Assembly: GCF_003325755.1 (NCBI RefSeq)
Contig: NZ_QORI02000008.1
Coordinates: forward strand, 1-64,000
Direction: 5' to 3'
Source of the DNA: Pseudomonas sp. SST3
GTDB lineage: Bacteria > Pseudomonadota > Gammaproteobacteria > Pseudomonadales > Pseudomonadaceae
Length of the DNA: 64,000 nucleotides
Shown: piece after piece, positions 7,856 to 16,795 of the stretch
How positions within the stretch are numbered: the first letter of the stretch is position 1
Layout of the letters: each line of letters begins with the position of its first letter
The notes under the pieces: model-generated
What the model was told of the DNA's origin: nothing
Databases searched by the model: none
Seen by the model: only the letters and a program-made list of their open reading frames with translations
Made by a program: the position numbers and the translations under genes

Positions 7856-8500
7856 ATGGATTTGTTCATACAGACCGCTTTGAGCTTTCCGGTGGTGCTG
7901 CTCAGCTTCGTGCTGGGTATAGCCATTCTGTACTGGAGCGTGGCAGCGCTCGGCATGATCGACGTGGACGTACTCGACGTCGAGATGGAGTCTTCTCTCG
8001 AAGATACGTCGTTTCAGCCGGAAGGCCTGGCTGGCCTGTTGCTCAAATTCGGTCTGTCCGGGGTTCCAGTCACGCTGGTGCTGACCCTGCTGTTCTTCTT
8101 TTCCTGGCTGTTCTGTTATTTCTCTCAGCTGCTGGTGCTGCGCTTCCTGCCGCTCGGCATTTTGCGTTACCCACTTGGCCTGGTGCTGACTGTGGTTGCG
8201 CTGCTGCTGGCGGTGCCGATTTGCGGCGCGCTGGTCCGTCCACTTCGCCCGTTGTTTCTGAAGCTTCATGCACCCAATCATCGTTCGTTGCTCGGCCAGG
8301 TCGCTGTTGTGCGCAGCGGTACGGTCACGTCGATTTTTGGCGAGGCCACGCTGGAGGATGGCGGTGCTGGGCTGATCCTGCGTGTCAGAGCGGAGGAGAA
8401 GGCCGGGTTCAAGCGCGGTGATCGCGTGGTTTTGCTGGAGTACCTGGAGGCCGAGAATGCCTACCGGGTCATTACCGAAAGTGAATTCAAGGGCGTCTAA
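7856..8500 (+). CDS. NfeD/YqiJ-like membrane protein with OB-fold
   Basis: A 214-residue inner-membrane protein. There is a transmembrane segment near residues 5-30, two more between about 70 and 125, and a soluble C-terminal beta-rich domain (HRSLLGQVAVVRSGTVTSI to VVLLEYLEAENAYRVI) resembling the OB-fold of NfeD and YqiJ proteins. Such proteins accompany flotillins and are thought to help them form membrane microdomains. It lies 27 bases before the flotillin gene in the same direction, the standard yqiJ-yqiK order. The precise role has not been worked out for this branch. Confidence 0.85.
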   Translation: MDLFIQTALSFPVVLLSFVLGIAILYWSVAALGMIDVDVLDVEMESSLEDTSFQPEGLAGLLLKFGLSGVPVTLVLTLLFFFSWLFCYFSQLLVLRFLPLGILRYPLGLVLTVVALLLAVPICGALVRPLRPLFLKLHAPNHRSLLGQVAVVRSGTVTSIFGEATLEDGGAGLILRVRAEEKAGFKRGDRVVLLEYLEAENAYRVITESEFKGV

Positions 8501-8527
8501 GCCCGCTTTTTAAAGGGAGTTGATGTA

Positions 8528-10570
8528 ATGAGCCTCGAACTGGTGATGCCTTTCCTGATTGGGTTGGGCGTGTTCTTCCTATTGATCATGGGCTTTTTTG
8601 TCCTGTTCAAAGCCTTTTATATAAAAGTCCCACAGGGGACGGCGCTGATCGTCAACGACATGTCGTCGATGCCCAAGGTCCACTTCACTGGCGCCCTGGT
8701 CTATCCGGTGATCTACAAAAAGGAGTTCATGAAGATCTCCTTGCTGACGCTGGAAGTCGATCGTCGCGGCAAAGATGGCCTGATCTGCCAGGACAACCTG
8801 CGCGCCGATATCACCGTCGCCTTTTACCTGCGGGTAAACGAGACCCAGCAGGACGTGCTGAAGGTCGCCAAGGCGATCGGCGTAGACCGTGCCTCTGATC
8901 GTGCGGCGGTAAATGAGCTGTTCAACGCTAAGTTCTCCGAAGCACTGAAGACGGTGGGCAAGCGCTTCGATTTCGTCCAGCTGTTCGAAGAACGCCAGAG
9001 CTTTCGTGACCGTATCGTCGAGGTAATCGGCAACGATCTGAATGGCTATGTGCTCGAAGACGTCGCAATCGATTACCTGGAGCAAACGCCCAAAAGCTCC
9101 CTGGACCCGAATAACATTCTCGATGCCGAAGGTATTCGCAAGATCACTCAGCTAACGGCTGCGCAGAACATCATCACCAACGACTTCGAGCGCAACGAAG
9201 AGTTGGCTATCAAGAAGAAGAACGTCGAAACCCGTGAGGCTACTCTGGCGCTTGAGCGTCAGGAGGCTGATGCGGTGGCTAGGCAGATGCGGGAGATCGA
9301 GACCATTCGTGCGCGCGAGCATGCTGAAACGCTCAAGGTGCAGGAAGAGGAGCGGTTGAAGGCCGAGCAGGCCCGCATTCAAACCCAGCAGGAGCTGGAT
9401 ATCCGCGCCGAGAACCACCAGCGTGAAGTCGAGGTGGCGCAACAGAACCGCCAGCGTGCCGTGGTCATCGAAGTCGAGAAGGTGACGCGTGCCAAGGATC
9501 TGGAGATCGTGGCTCGCGAGCGTGAAGTCGAACTGCAGCGAATCGAAAAGGAAAAGGCGCTGGAAGAAGAGCGCAAGAATATTGCTTCAGTCATTCGTGA
9601 GCGTGTGGCGGTCGAGAAAACCGTTGCCCAGGAAGAGGAGCGCATCAAGGAAGTTCGCGAGGTTTCCGAGGCTGAGCGAATGAAGCAGGTCGTGGTGCTC
9701 AATGCCCAGGCTGAGGCAGAGCAGGAGCTGGTACGTCAGGTCAAGCAGGCCGAGGCGGACGAAACACGCTCCAAGCACAAGGCTGTGGAAATCAATACGC
9801 TGGCCCAGGCCGAGCTGGAGGCAGCCGCCAAGCAGGCTGAGGCGAAGAAGAAGCTTGCCGAAGGCGTCGAAGCCGAGCGTGCAGCACCGGGCCTGGCTGA
9901 TGCGCGCGTGCGTGAAGTCACCGCGGCAGCGAAGGAGAAGGAAGGGCTGGCCGAAGCGCGTGTGCAAGCGGAGCAACTGATCGCAGCCGCCAAGGGCGAG
10001 CAGGAGAAGGGCCTGGCAGAGGCACGGGTAATTGAGGCCAAAGCAGGCGCCAAGGAAAAGGACGGCTTGGCCGAGGCCAAGGTGCTGGAAGAAAAACTCA
10101 CTGCTCAGGCGCGTGGCGAGGAGCAGTTGGGTAGTGCCAAGGCCAAGGCGGCCCAGGATCTGGGTATGGCCGAGGCACACGTGCTCTTGGAACGTCTGAA
10201 CGCTGAGGCCGAAGGCTTGGGCAAAAAGTTCGGTGCGCTGGACTCGCTCAGCGATGGCGCCCGTCAGCACGAAGAGTTCCGCATGCAGCTGGAGAAGAGC
10301 TTCGAAGAGGCGATGGCCTCGATCGCGGCGAACAAGGACATCGCCAAGGACCAGGCAGAGGTGCTGTCGGCAGCGCTATCGAAGGCCAAAATCGAAATCG
10401 TCGGTGGCGAAGGCGACTTCTTCAATTCGTTCGCCAAGTCGCTGTCGGTGGGCAAGGCGATCGAAGGTGTGGTTGGCAAGAGTCCAGTCGTTCAGGACGT
10501 GCTGTCACGCCTGCTCAATGGCCGCGCTGCCGAAGCCAAACCGGTGCGCGCCGACGCCAGCGAAGTTTGA
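8528..10570 (+). CDS. Flotillin family protein (YqiK type)
   Basis: This 680-residue protein has an N-terminal hydrophobic anchor (residues about 5-30, VMPFLIGLGVFFLLIMGFFV), a band 7/SPFH domain to about residue 210, then a very long Ala/Glu/Lys-rich coiled coil made of irregular repeats such as KEGLAEARVQAE, KGLAEARVIEAKAG and KDGLAEAKVLEE, and a short globular C-terminus. Flotillins oligomerise on the membrane and organise lipid domains. It is longer than typical YqiK (about 550) because of an expanded repeat stretch at residues about 455-560. Its upstream neighbour is its usual NfeD-like partner; downstream comes a TerB-like protein and a giant ATPase. Confidence 0.93.
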   Translation: MSLELVMPFLIGLGVFFLLIMGFFVLFKAFYIKVPQGTALIVNDMSSMPKVHFTGALVYPVIYKKEFMKISLLTLEVDRRGKDGLICQDNLRADITVAFYLRVNETQQDVLKVAKAIGVDRASDRAAVNELFNAKFSEALKTVGKRFDFVQLFEERQSFRDRIVEVIGNDLNGYVLEDVAIDYLEQTPKSSLDPNNILDAEGIRKITQLTAAQNIITNDFERNEELAIKKKNVETREATLALERQEADAVARQMREIETIRAREHAETLKVQEEERLKAEQARIQTQQELDIRAENHQREVEVAQQNRQRAVVIEVEKVTRAKDLEIVAREREVELQRIEKEKALEEERKNIASVIRERVAVEKTVAQEEERIKEVREVSEAERMKQVVVLNAQAEAEQELVRQVKQAEADETRSKHKAVEINTLAQAELEAAAKQAEAKKKLAEGVEAERAAPGLADARVREVTAAAKEKEGLAEARVQAEQLIAAAKGEQEKGLAEARVIEAKAGAKEKDGLAEAKVLEEKLTAQARGEEQLGSAKAKAAQDLGMAEAHVLLERLNAEAEGLGKKFGALDSLSDGARQHEEFRMQLEKSFEEAMASIAANKDIAKDQAEVLSAALSKAKIEIVGGEGDFFNSFAKSLSVGKAIEGVVGKSPVVQDVLSRLLNGRAAEAKPVRADASEV

Positions 10571-10647
10571 TGACCCCAGGGCGCCTGTATCTATAAAGCA
10601 GAGCGCCCGTTCTGGCTCAACTTGAGCCGCTGCAGCGAGGAGTGTTT

Positions 10648-10887
10648 ATGTCTGAACCAAGGGATTATCTGGAAATGTCCTTCCGCTCGATTCAGTGCTT
10701 TGCCAATGATGGCCGCCTGGACGTGAGCGAGCTGGGCGCACTGCTGGACATCGCCGAACGCGACGGTGATATCGATGAGAACGAAGTGCGTGTGCTGACA
10801 AAGATCATCGAACGCATCCGGCCCGAGGAAATCGACCAACCGATGCGCGACAAGCTCGCCGAGGTAGCCAAGAAAATCGGAGCTTGA
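10648..10887 (+). CDS. Small TerB-like helical protein
   Basis: The 79-residue acidic protein is predicted all-helical and contains SIQCFANDGRLDVSELGALLDIAERDGDIDENE cut into two parts by loops rich in D, G and N, a pattern like TerB-type domains that carry acidic, metal-binding-like loops (the key part is DIAERDGDIDENEVRVL). The ATG at 10648 has GAGG seven bases upstream; a GTG at 10642 is a less likely start. It is co-directional with the flotillin gene 77 bases upstream and the ATPase downstream, with a hairpin between it and the latter. TerB-like domains recur in membrane-stress and tellurite loci, but the function here is unknown. Confidence 0.75.
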   Translation: MSEPRDYLEMSFRSIQCFANDGRLDVSELGALLDIAERDGDIDENEVRVLTKIIERIRPEEIDQPMRDKLAEVAKKIGA

Positions 10888-10934
10888 AGCATCCTCCACA
10901 GCGCAGCCATTCGGCACCTCCCGCTACTTAGTGC

Positions 10935-10957
10935 AGCCCCCGTGCAACCGGGGGCTC
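10935..10957 (+). terminator. Hairpin between the TerB-like gene and the DUF3686 ATPase gene
   Basis: AGCCCCC and GGGGGCT pair around GTGCAACC; the following CGTTGCTT is only a weak T tract. It could be a partial terminator reducing expression of the downstream ATPase relative to the flotillin part. Confidence 0.6.
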
Positions 10958-10991
10958 GTTGCTTGCAGACCGCGTAGATTCAAGGAAGACC

Positions 10992-13900
10992 ATGATGTCG
11001 GACGTCCAAGCCGAAAATACCCAGGACATTCTCGATAAAGCCGTTGCGCAAGGCGGTGCTTACGAGGTGCTGCATAAGCGACTGCAGGAGCAGGGATTAC
11101 GCCTCCGGCATATCACCGAGAGCCTGAACGAAGAGCGCCTGGACGCCTTCGGCAGCAGTCGAATGGAGGTGGTGGGACGCGTTCGCATCCGCACTGAAAA
11201 CAACTGCACGGCACGTGACATCGCTCAGGTCGGCGACACTTTGCTGTTTGGCTACAACGTCTTTCTCGGGCTCAAGAAAGAAACCCGTGTCGAGGACGTG
11301 TTTTCGCTCTACCGCTTGTGCGAGCAGGCCGAGGGCTACGAAGCCCAAGCCGTGGCGCTTGAGGGCAGCTTCCTTGCTCAGAGCAGTTTCGTAAACGACT
11401 TCAACGAGCTCTACACCTACTACAAGAACACCCGCTTGCTGCAGCTGATAGTGCGCGACAGCAAGTTGCTGGCAAGCTTCCAGATTGGCGAGCGGGTCAC
11501 GGACATTCGAGTATTCCGTTGGTCGATTTCAGATGACGGCAAGGATGTCCGATACATCGACAACCGTGGCGAGCGCGATATCGCGCTGCCGGCACCATTC
11601 GATTTCGAATGGCAGAAGACTTCTCGTGAGATGGTGGTCAATGGACGACATCCACATCTGAATATCCTCGACACTCTGTTCGTCGAGACCATCGGTGGAG
11701 ACCTGACCGTCAAGGTGGAAAACAACACCGACGATGGCTTGGGTATCTATCGTGAGGCGGTACTGGACAAGACCCAGTCCCTCGACGATGCACAGATCGA
11801 ATACGCCAGGCTTGGTAGCCTGATCCTGCTCAAGGTGCTGCCGTACAGGGAAGAACAGTGGCGATACCTGGTCTTCAACAGCCTGACGCGGACGGTTGAG
11901 CGCCTTGATGCAATCGGGCTGGCCTGCGTTCAGTTGCCAGAAGACCACGGAATAATCTTTCCCGGCGGTTACTACCTGCAGAGCGGAGAGTCCAAGGCGT
12001 TCGAGCAATCGATGGACGGCATGCGCTTCAAGCGTGCGGTGCGCTCGCCTAACGGTGAGGATGTGCAGTACATCTTCTACCATCCGGAAGAAGGGCGGTC
12101 TGCGTTATTTACCTACAACATGATCGATCGCCAACTACAGAATCCGATCTTCGGTCATGGCTATGCCCGGCTCGAAGACGGGCGCACGGTGATCTTTTCC
12201 GCCGAAGGCAGTGAGCCCACACGCATCCACCCGATGCAGATATGGCAGACGCCGTTCTGTACCGATGACTTCGCCGCACGGCAGCCTGCGCGCAGCGGAT
12301 TCTTCGGACGCATCGGCAACGCCGAGTTGGTGCGCGGCGTATCCGACCTGTTCAACCTGAGTCGCGAGATCGATGCGCCGCAGATATCGGTGCAGCGTTA
12401 TACCCAACTCTGCCAGAACACCCGCCGTCTGTTCGATGCTTACCACTGGCTGGGCGATGCCCAGTGCCAGGGGCTTGCCCTGCTGCTGCGCGAGATTGCA
12501 GCGACCGGCGAGCTGGTGCTCGATGAATTCGAGAAGGTCGAGAGCATTCGTCAGCAATCGACCCGCGCGATGGCCGAAGCTCAGACTCAACAGAAGGCAC
12601 TGCTCTCCGGGCTGCTGACCGACAGCTGGGACAGGGTGCAGCAGTTCGTCGAAGCGTTAAACGCAATCAACTCACATCGTGGCCAGCTGCTGACCATTCG
12701 TGACTACCGCTATATCGATGTCTCGCGCATCGATGCCATGGAGGCCGAACTGCTCGAGGCGCAGGAACGGGCCAGTTTGGCGACTTCGAGGTTCCTCGCC
12801 AGCAGTGCGGCGCTCGAGCCTTACCTGCTGGAACTCAGTGACCTCGATGCGGCGGCGCAGAAGGCGGAAACCGTCACCCAGCTCAATGAGCCCTTGGCCG
12901 GCATGCAGGAGATGGCTGCAGGGCTGGACATGCTTTCGGGCCTGATGGCGTCGTTGTCGATCGATGATGCCACCGAGCGCACCCGCATCGTTGAATCGAT
13001 CTCGGAAGTGTACGCACGTCTCAACCAGGCCAAGGCGCGAGCGGAGCAGCGTCGCAAGGGGCTCGGTTCGGCGGAAACAGTCGCCCAGTTCGGTGCTCAG
13101 TTCAAATTGTTCAGCCAGGGCATCACCAACGCTTTGGCCCAGGCATCGGACCCGGAGCGCTGCGACGAGCAGCTCTCACGTCTGCTGGTGCAGCTCGAGG
13201 AGCTTGAAAGCCAGTTCGGTGATCACGAACAGTTCCTCGGCGACATCCTGAGCAAGCGTGAGGAGTTGCTGGAGACCTTCGAGGCGCACAAGCAGAGCCT
13301 GCTTGATGACCGCCAGCGCCGCGCCCAGGGCGTTCTCGATGCTGCGTCGCGCATTCTCGACAGCCTCGGTCGCCGTACTGCCCGGCTGAACCAGACCGAG
13401 GAGCTCAACGCCTTCTTTGCCGCCGACCCGCTAATCCTCAAACTGCGTGAGATGGTGGGTCGCCTGCGCGACCTCAAGGACAGCGTTAAGGCAGACGATG
13501 TGGAGGCGCGCCTGAAGAGCGCCCGCGACCAGGCGGTGCGGGCGATGCGCGACAAGAGTGAGCTGTTCGAGGCCGGTGGCAATGTCATCCGGCTGGGCCC
13601 GCGCCACCGCTTTAGCGTGAACACGCAGGAGTTGGATCTGACCCTGCTGCCCCGTGGTGATCAGCTGTATCTGCACCTGACCGGGACCGATTTTCTCGAG
13701 CCGCTGCGTGATCCCGAGCTCGAAGCGTTACGCGAATTCTGGCAGGTGTCGCTGGAGTCGGAATCGGAGGCGTTGTACCGCGCCGAGTACCTGGCCGGCG
13801 AAGTGCTCGCCGCCGCAGACGCCGGACAAGATGGCCTGGATATCAATAGCCTAAAGCAGCTACTCGCCGACCGTGAGGCGCTGACCAGGCGCATTCGAGA

Positions 13901-16238
13901 TTTTGCCGCCCCTCGTTACCGGGAAGGTTACGAAAAGGGTATCCACGATCACGACGCGGCGCTGATCCTGACGCGCCTGCTACCGCTTCGCGACAGCGCC
14001 GGGCTGCTTAGCCATACACCGATGGCGCGAGGCACTGGCTGTTTTTTCTGGAACAGCGTTGTGGGTGAGGCCATTGCGTTGGAGTGGCCGGAGCGCGCCC
14101 GCACCAGTCGGCATATTCAGCAGCTTTTTGGTCGCCGTGATGGGATCGACCAACTTGAGGCGGAAATCGCCTTGGCGATTGAGCGGTTCGCGGCCGATGA
14201 AGCGATGACGCTGCGGTCCGGGCTGCCTCTAGACGCGGCGCGCTATCTGGTCCAGGAGCTCGCTGGCGAACGCATCGAATTCGTCTTTAGCAAATACGCG
14301 CGCCAGCTGCTTGGCTCGCTGCAGGCAAAGCTGGAAGCCGCACGTGTCTGGGATGGCTATGTGCAGACATTGGAGCGACTGCAGGCGCGCCCAGCGGCAC
14401 GGTGGGCGCTGGTGGACAATTGGTTGCAAGGACTCTGCAATCAGGGCGAGCTGTCCGACCTTGCTCGCTACATCCCCGAAGCAGTGGCGCTGGCTCTTTT
14501 GCCGGAGGGGCAGAGCAGGCGTGTCACTGAAGTGGATCTGCGCTTTGCTGTTGAAGAGCTGATGGGTGACCACCCACGCATTGACGGCCAGCGATTGATG
14601 CTGTCGCTGGATGACTATTTCGAGCGGCTCGAGAACCATCGCCGACGCTTCCTTCCACAACTTCGGCGTTACCAGGCCTTGCGTCAGGGCGTGATCGGTC
14701 GCGAGCGCGACGCGCTGCGCCTTAGCGAGTTCAAGCCGCGGCCGCTGAGTTCTTTCGTGCGCAACAAGCTGATCAACGACGTTTATCTGGGGTTCATTGG
14801 CGACAACCTGGCCAAGCAGATGGGCACTGCGGGAGAGAACAAACGCACCGATTTGATGGGGCTTTTGATGCTCATCTCTCCGCCTGGTTACGGCAAGACA
14901 ACCCTGATGGAATATGTCGCCCATCGATTGGGGCTGATCTTCATGAAGATCAACGGCCCCGCTTTGGGTCACGAGGTTCGTTCGGTGGACCCTGCGCAAG
15001 CGCCCGATGCCACTTCGCGCCAGGAGCTGGAGAAGCTCAATCTGGCTCTGGAGATGGGAAACAACGTGATGCTGTATGTCGATGACATCCAGCACACCCA
15101 TCCAGAATTCCTGCAGAAATTCATCTCGCTTTGCGACGGTACGCGGCGTATCGAAGGCGTCTGGAAGGGCAAGACCAAAACCTATGATATGCGCGGCAAG
15201 AAGTTCTGCGTGATCATGTCCGGCAACCCGTACACCGAATCCGGTGACGTCTTCAAAATCCCTGACATGCTTGCCAACCGTGCGGACATCTACAACCTCG
15301 GCGATACGCTCGGAGGCATGCAGGAAGCATTCAGCCTCAGCTATATCGAGAATGCGTTAACCTCCAATCCGATCCTTGCGCCGCTGGCTACCCGCGACAT
15401 GGCCGATGTCTACCGGCTGGTTGACAAGGCCCAGGGCAAGCCGTTCTCCGCCAATGAGCTGTCGTACAGCTACAGCGCCGCCGAGATCAACGAGATCACC
15501 GCTACGCTCGAACGCTTGATGCAGGTGCGCGATGTCGTAGGCAGAGTCAACCAGCAGTACATCGTCAGCGCCGCGCAGGCCGACCAGTACCGTAGCGAGC
15601 CGCTGTTCAAGTTGCAGGGCAGTTACCGCAACATGAACAAGATGGCCGAGAAGATCAGTTCGGTGATGAACCAGGCAGAGCTGTTGCAGCTGATCGCTGA
15701 CCATTACCAGGGTGAATCGCAGTTGCTTACCACCGGCGCCGAGGAAAACCTGCTCAAGCTTGCTGAGCTGCGCGGCAATATGACGGACGTTCAGGCCGAG
15801 CGCTGGGCGCAGATCAAACGTGACTTCATGCGCAACAAGGCCATGGGCGGCAGTGACACCGATGTTGGGGGCCGCGTAGTCGCGCAGCTCAACGATCTGG
15901 TCGAAAGTGTGCGCGGGCTGAGCATCGGCAAGTCTGACCGTGATCAGGCGCGGATTCCCTGGGAGCAACTGATTAGCGGGCTGGATAATCTTGGCCGGCT
16001 AAGACCGCAGGTAGAAGTCGTCGCACCGCCTCAGCCAGCCGTACAGAAGCTGCTGGAGAATCTGGCCGACAGCCTGCAGAACAGTTTTCTGCCGCTGATC
16101 AAAACCATGGATAAGAAGATCGATATCGACTTGCGTACCCACAATCGGATGCTGGAGATATCCGCCCAACTGCGTGAGCTTGGCGAACATCTCGGCCAGG
16201 AACAGCGCAATGTCGAACCCCACGATGGAGTGCCGTGA
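10992..16238 (+). CDS. Giant DUF3686 AAA-family ATPase ('DNA repair ATPase')
   Basis: About 1748 residues. The N-terminal half matches the DUF3686 region of proteins named DNA repair ATPase, a name not backed by known function. Long coiled coil follows (roughly residues 520-900), and an AAA-type ATPase domain lies near residues 1260-1500: Walker A PPGYGKTTLMEY at about 1298, Walker B VMLYVDDIQHTHPE at about 1360, and a sensor region IMSGNPYTESGDVFKIP. The C-terminal tail is again helical. ATG codons at 10992 and 10995 follow AAGGAAG; either may be used. It overlaps the rhomboid gene start by 4 bases. The position between flotillin/TerB genes and membrane-protease genes suggests membrane-associated remodelling rather than DNA repair, but that is inference. 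Confidence 0.88.
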   Translation: MMSDVQAENTQDILDKAVAQGGAYEVLHKRLQEQGLRLRHITESLNEERLDAFGSSRMEVVGRVRIRTENNCTARDIAQVGDTLLFGYNVFLGLKKETRVEDVFSLYRLCEQAEGYEAQAVALEGSFLAQSSFVNDFNELYTYYKNTRLLQLIVRDSKLLASFQIGERVTDIRVFRWSISDDGKDVRYIDNRGERDIALPAPFDFEWQKTSREMVVNGRHPHLNILDTLFVETIGGDLTVKVENNTDDGLGIYREAVLDKTQSLDDAQIEYARLGSLILLKVLPYREEQWRYLVFNSLTRTVERLDAIGLACVQLPEDHGIIFPGGYYLQSGESKAFEQSMDGMRFKRAVRSPNGEDVQYIFYHPEEGRSALFTYNMIDRQLQNPIFGHGYARLEDGRTVIFSAEGSEPTRIHPMQIWQTPFCTDDFAARQPARSGFFGRIGNAELVRGVSDLFNLSREIDAPQISVQRYTQLCQNTRRLFDAYHWLGDAQCQGLALLLREIAATGELVLDEFEKVESIRQQSTRAMAEAQTQQKALLSGLLTDSWDRVQQFVEALNAINSHRGQLLTIRDYRYIDVSRIDAMEAELLEAQERASLATSRFLASSAALEPYLLELSDLDAAAQKAETVTQLNEPLAGMQEMAAGLDMLSGLMASLSIDDATERTRIVESISEVYARLNQAKARAEQRRKGLGSAETVAQFGAQFKLFSQGITNALAQASDPERCDEQLSRLLVQLEELESQFGDHEQFLGDILSKREELLETFEAHKQSLLDDRQRRAQGVLDAASRILDSLGRRTARLNQTEELNAFFAADPLILKLREMVGRLRDLKDSVKADDVEARLKSARDQAVRAMRDKSELFEAGGNVIRLGPRHRFSVNTQELDLTLLPRGDQLYLHLTGTDFLEPLRDPELEALREFWQVSLESESEALYRAEYLAGEVLAAADAGQDGLDINSLKQLLADREALTRRIRDFAAPRYREGYEKGIHDHDAALILTRLLPLRDSAGLLSHTPMARGTGCFFWNSVVGEAIALEWPERARTSRHIQQLFGRRDGIDQLEAEIALAIERFAADEAMTLRSGLPLDAARYLVQELAGERIEFVFSKYARQLLGSLQAKLEAARVWDGYVQTLERLQARPAARWALVDNWLQGLCNQGELSDLARYIPEAVALALLPEGQSRRVTEVDLRFAVEELMGDHPRIDGQRLMLSLDDYFERLENHRRRFLPQLRRYQALRQGVIGRERDALRLSEFKPRPLSSFVRNKLINDVYLGFIGDNLAKQMGTAGENKRTDLMGLLMLISPPGYGKTTLMEYVAHRLGLIFMKINGPALGHEVRSVDPAQAPDATSRQELEKLNLALEMGNNVMLYVDDIQHTHPEFLQKFISLCDGTRRIEGVWKGKTKTYDMRGKKFCVIMSGNPYTESGDVFKIPDMLANRADIYNLGDTLGGMQEAFSLSYIENALTSNPILAPLATRDMADVYRLVDKAQGKPFSANELSYSYSAAEINEITATLERLMQVRDVVGRVNQQYIVSAAQADQYRSEPLFKLQGSYRNMNKMAEKISSVMNQAELLQLIADHYQGESQLLTTGAEENLLKLAELRGNMTDVQAERWAQIKRDFMRNKAMGGSDTDVGGRVVAQLNDLVESVRGLSIGKSDRDQARIPWEQLISGLDNLGRLRPQVEVVAPPQPAVQKLLENLADSLQNSFLPLIKTMDKKIDIDLRTHNRMLEISAQLRELGEHLGQEQRNVEPHDGVP

Positions 16239-16780
16239 AGCGAGCGCTCGGAGAGCTGCGCTTGCTGGCTGTGTTGGCCGGCAGCCTGGTGCTTGTGCAA
16301 CTCGCTAACAGCTTTACCGGCGGTGCGCTGAATGTATGGGGGGTGGTGCCGCGTCAGGTGCAGGCCCTGCCTGGCATTCTGATCGCGCCCTGGCTGCACG
16401 GCGGCTGGGCGCACCTGTTGGGCAACCTAAGCGGCCTCATGATCCTCGGATCACTGGTTTTGCTCCGCTCGCGGCGCGATTTCGTCCTGGCAAGTCTCTT
16501 CATCATCGTCGGCAGCGGTGGGCTGGTGTGGTGCTTTGGGCGTATCGGCGTGCACATCGGTGCAAGCGGCTGGTTGTTCGGATTTTGGGGGTTATTGCTG
16601 GCCCGTGCCTGGCTCGATCGCAGTCTGCTTGACCTGGCGCTCGCTGGGCTTGTCTTCATGTTTTATGGCGGCTGGCTGTTCGGGCTATTGCCGCGTGACG
16701 GCGTTTCCTTCGAGTACCATCTGGCCGGTGCGTCGTGCGGCGTGCTTTACGCTGTGCTGTCGCGTAACCGGCGCCTCTGA
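16235..16780 (+). CDS. Rhomboid-family intramembrane serine protease
   Basis: A 181-residue protein with about six membrane spans. The rhomboid active site is present: serine in GASG at residue 111 and histidine 162 in EYHLAGASCG, plus the oxyanion-side HGGWAHLLGN with His60 and Asn64. It would cut membrane proteins inside the inner membrane. The GTG start overlaps the ATPase stop (GTGA), so translation is coupled to the ATPase gene, and the PLD-family gene follows after 15 bases. It is not GlpG: there is no N-terminal cytosolic domain and no glp neighbour. The substrate may well be a product of this module. Confidence 0.88.
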   Translation: MKRALGELRLLAVLAGSLVLVQLANSFTGGALNVWGVVPRQVQALPGILIAPWLHGGWAHLLGNLSGLMILGSLVLLRSRRDFVLASLFIIVGSGGLVWCFGRIGVHIGASGWLFGFWGLLLARAWLDRSLLDLALAGLVFMFYGGWLFGLLPRDGVSFEYHLAGASCGVLYAVLSRNRRL

Positions 16781-16795
16781 CAAAAAGGACTTTGT

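Noticed and set aside
14229..15101. A 290-codon frame opposite the ATPase gene
   Set aside because: It lies wholly antisense to the DUF3686 ATPase, whose motifs are clear in the plus frame; no ribosome site or family signal.
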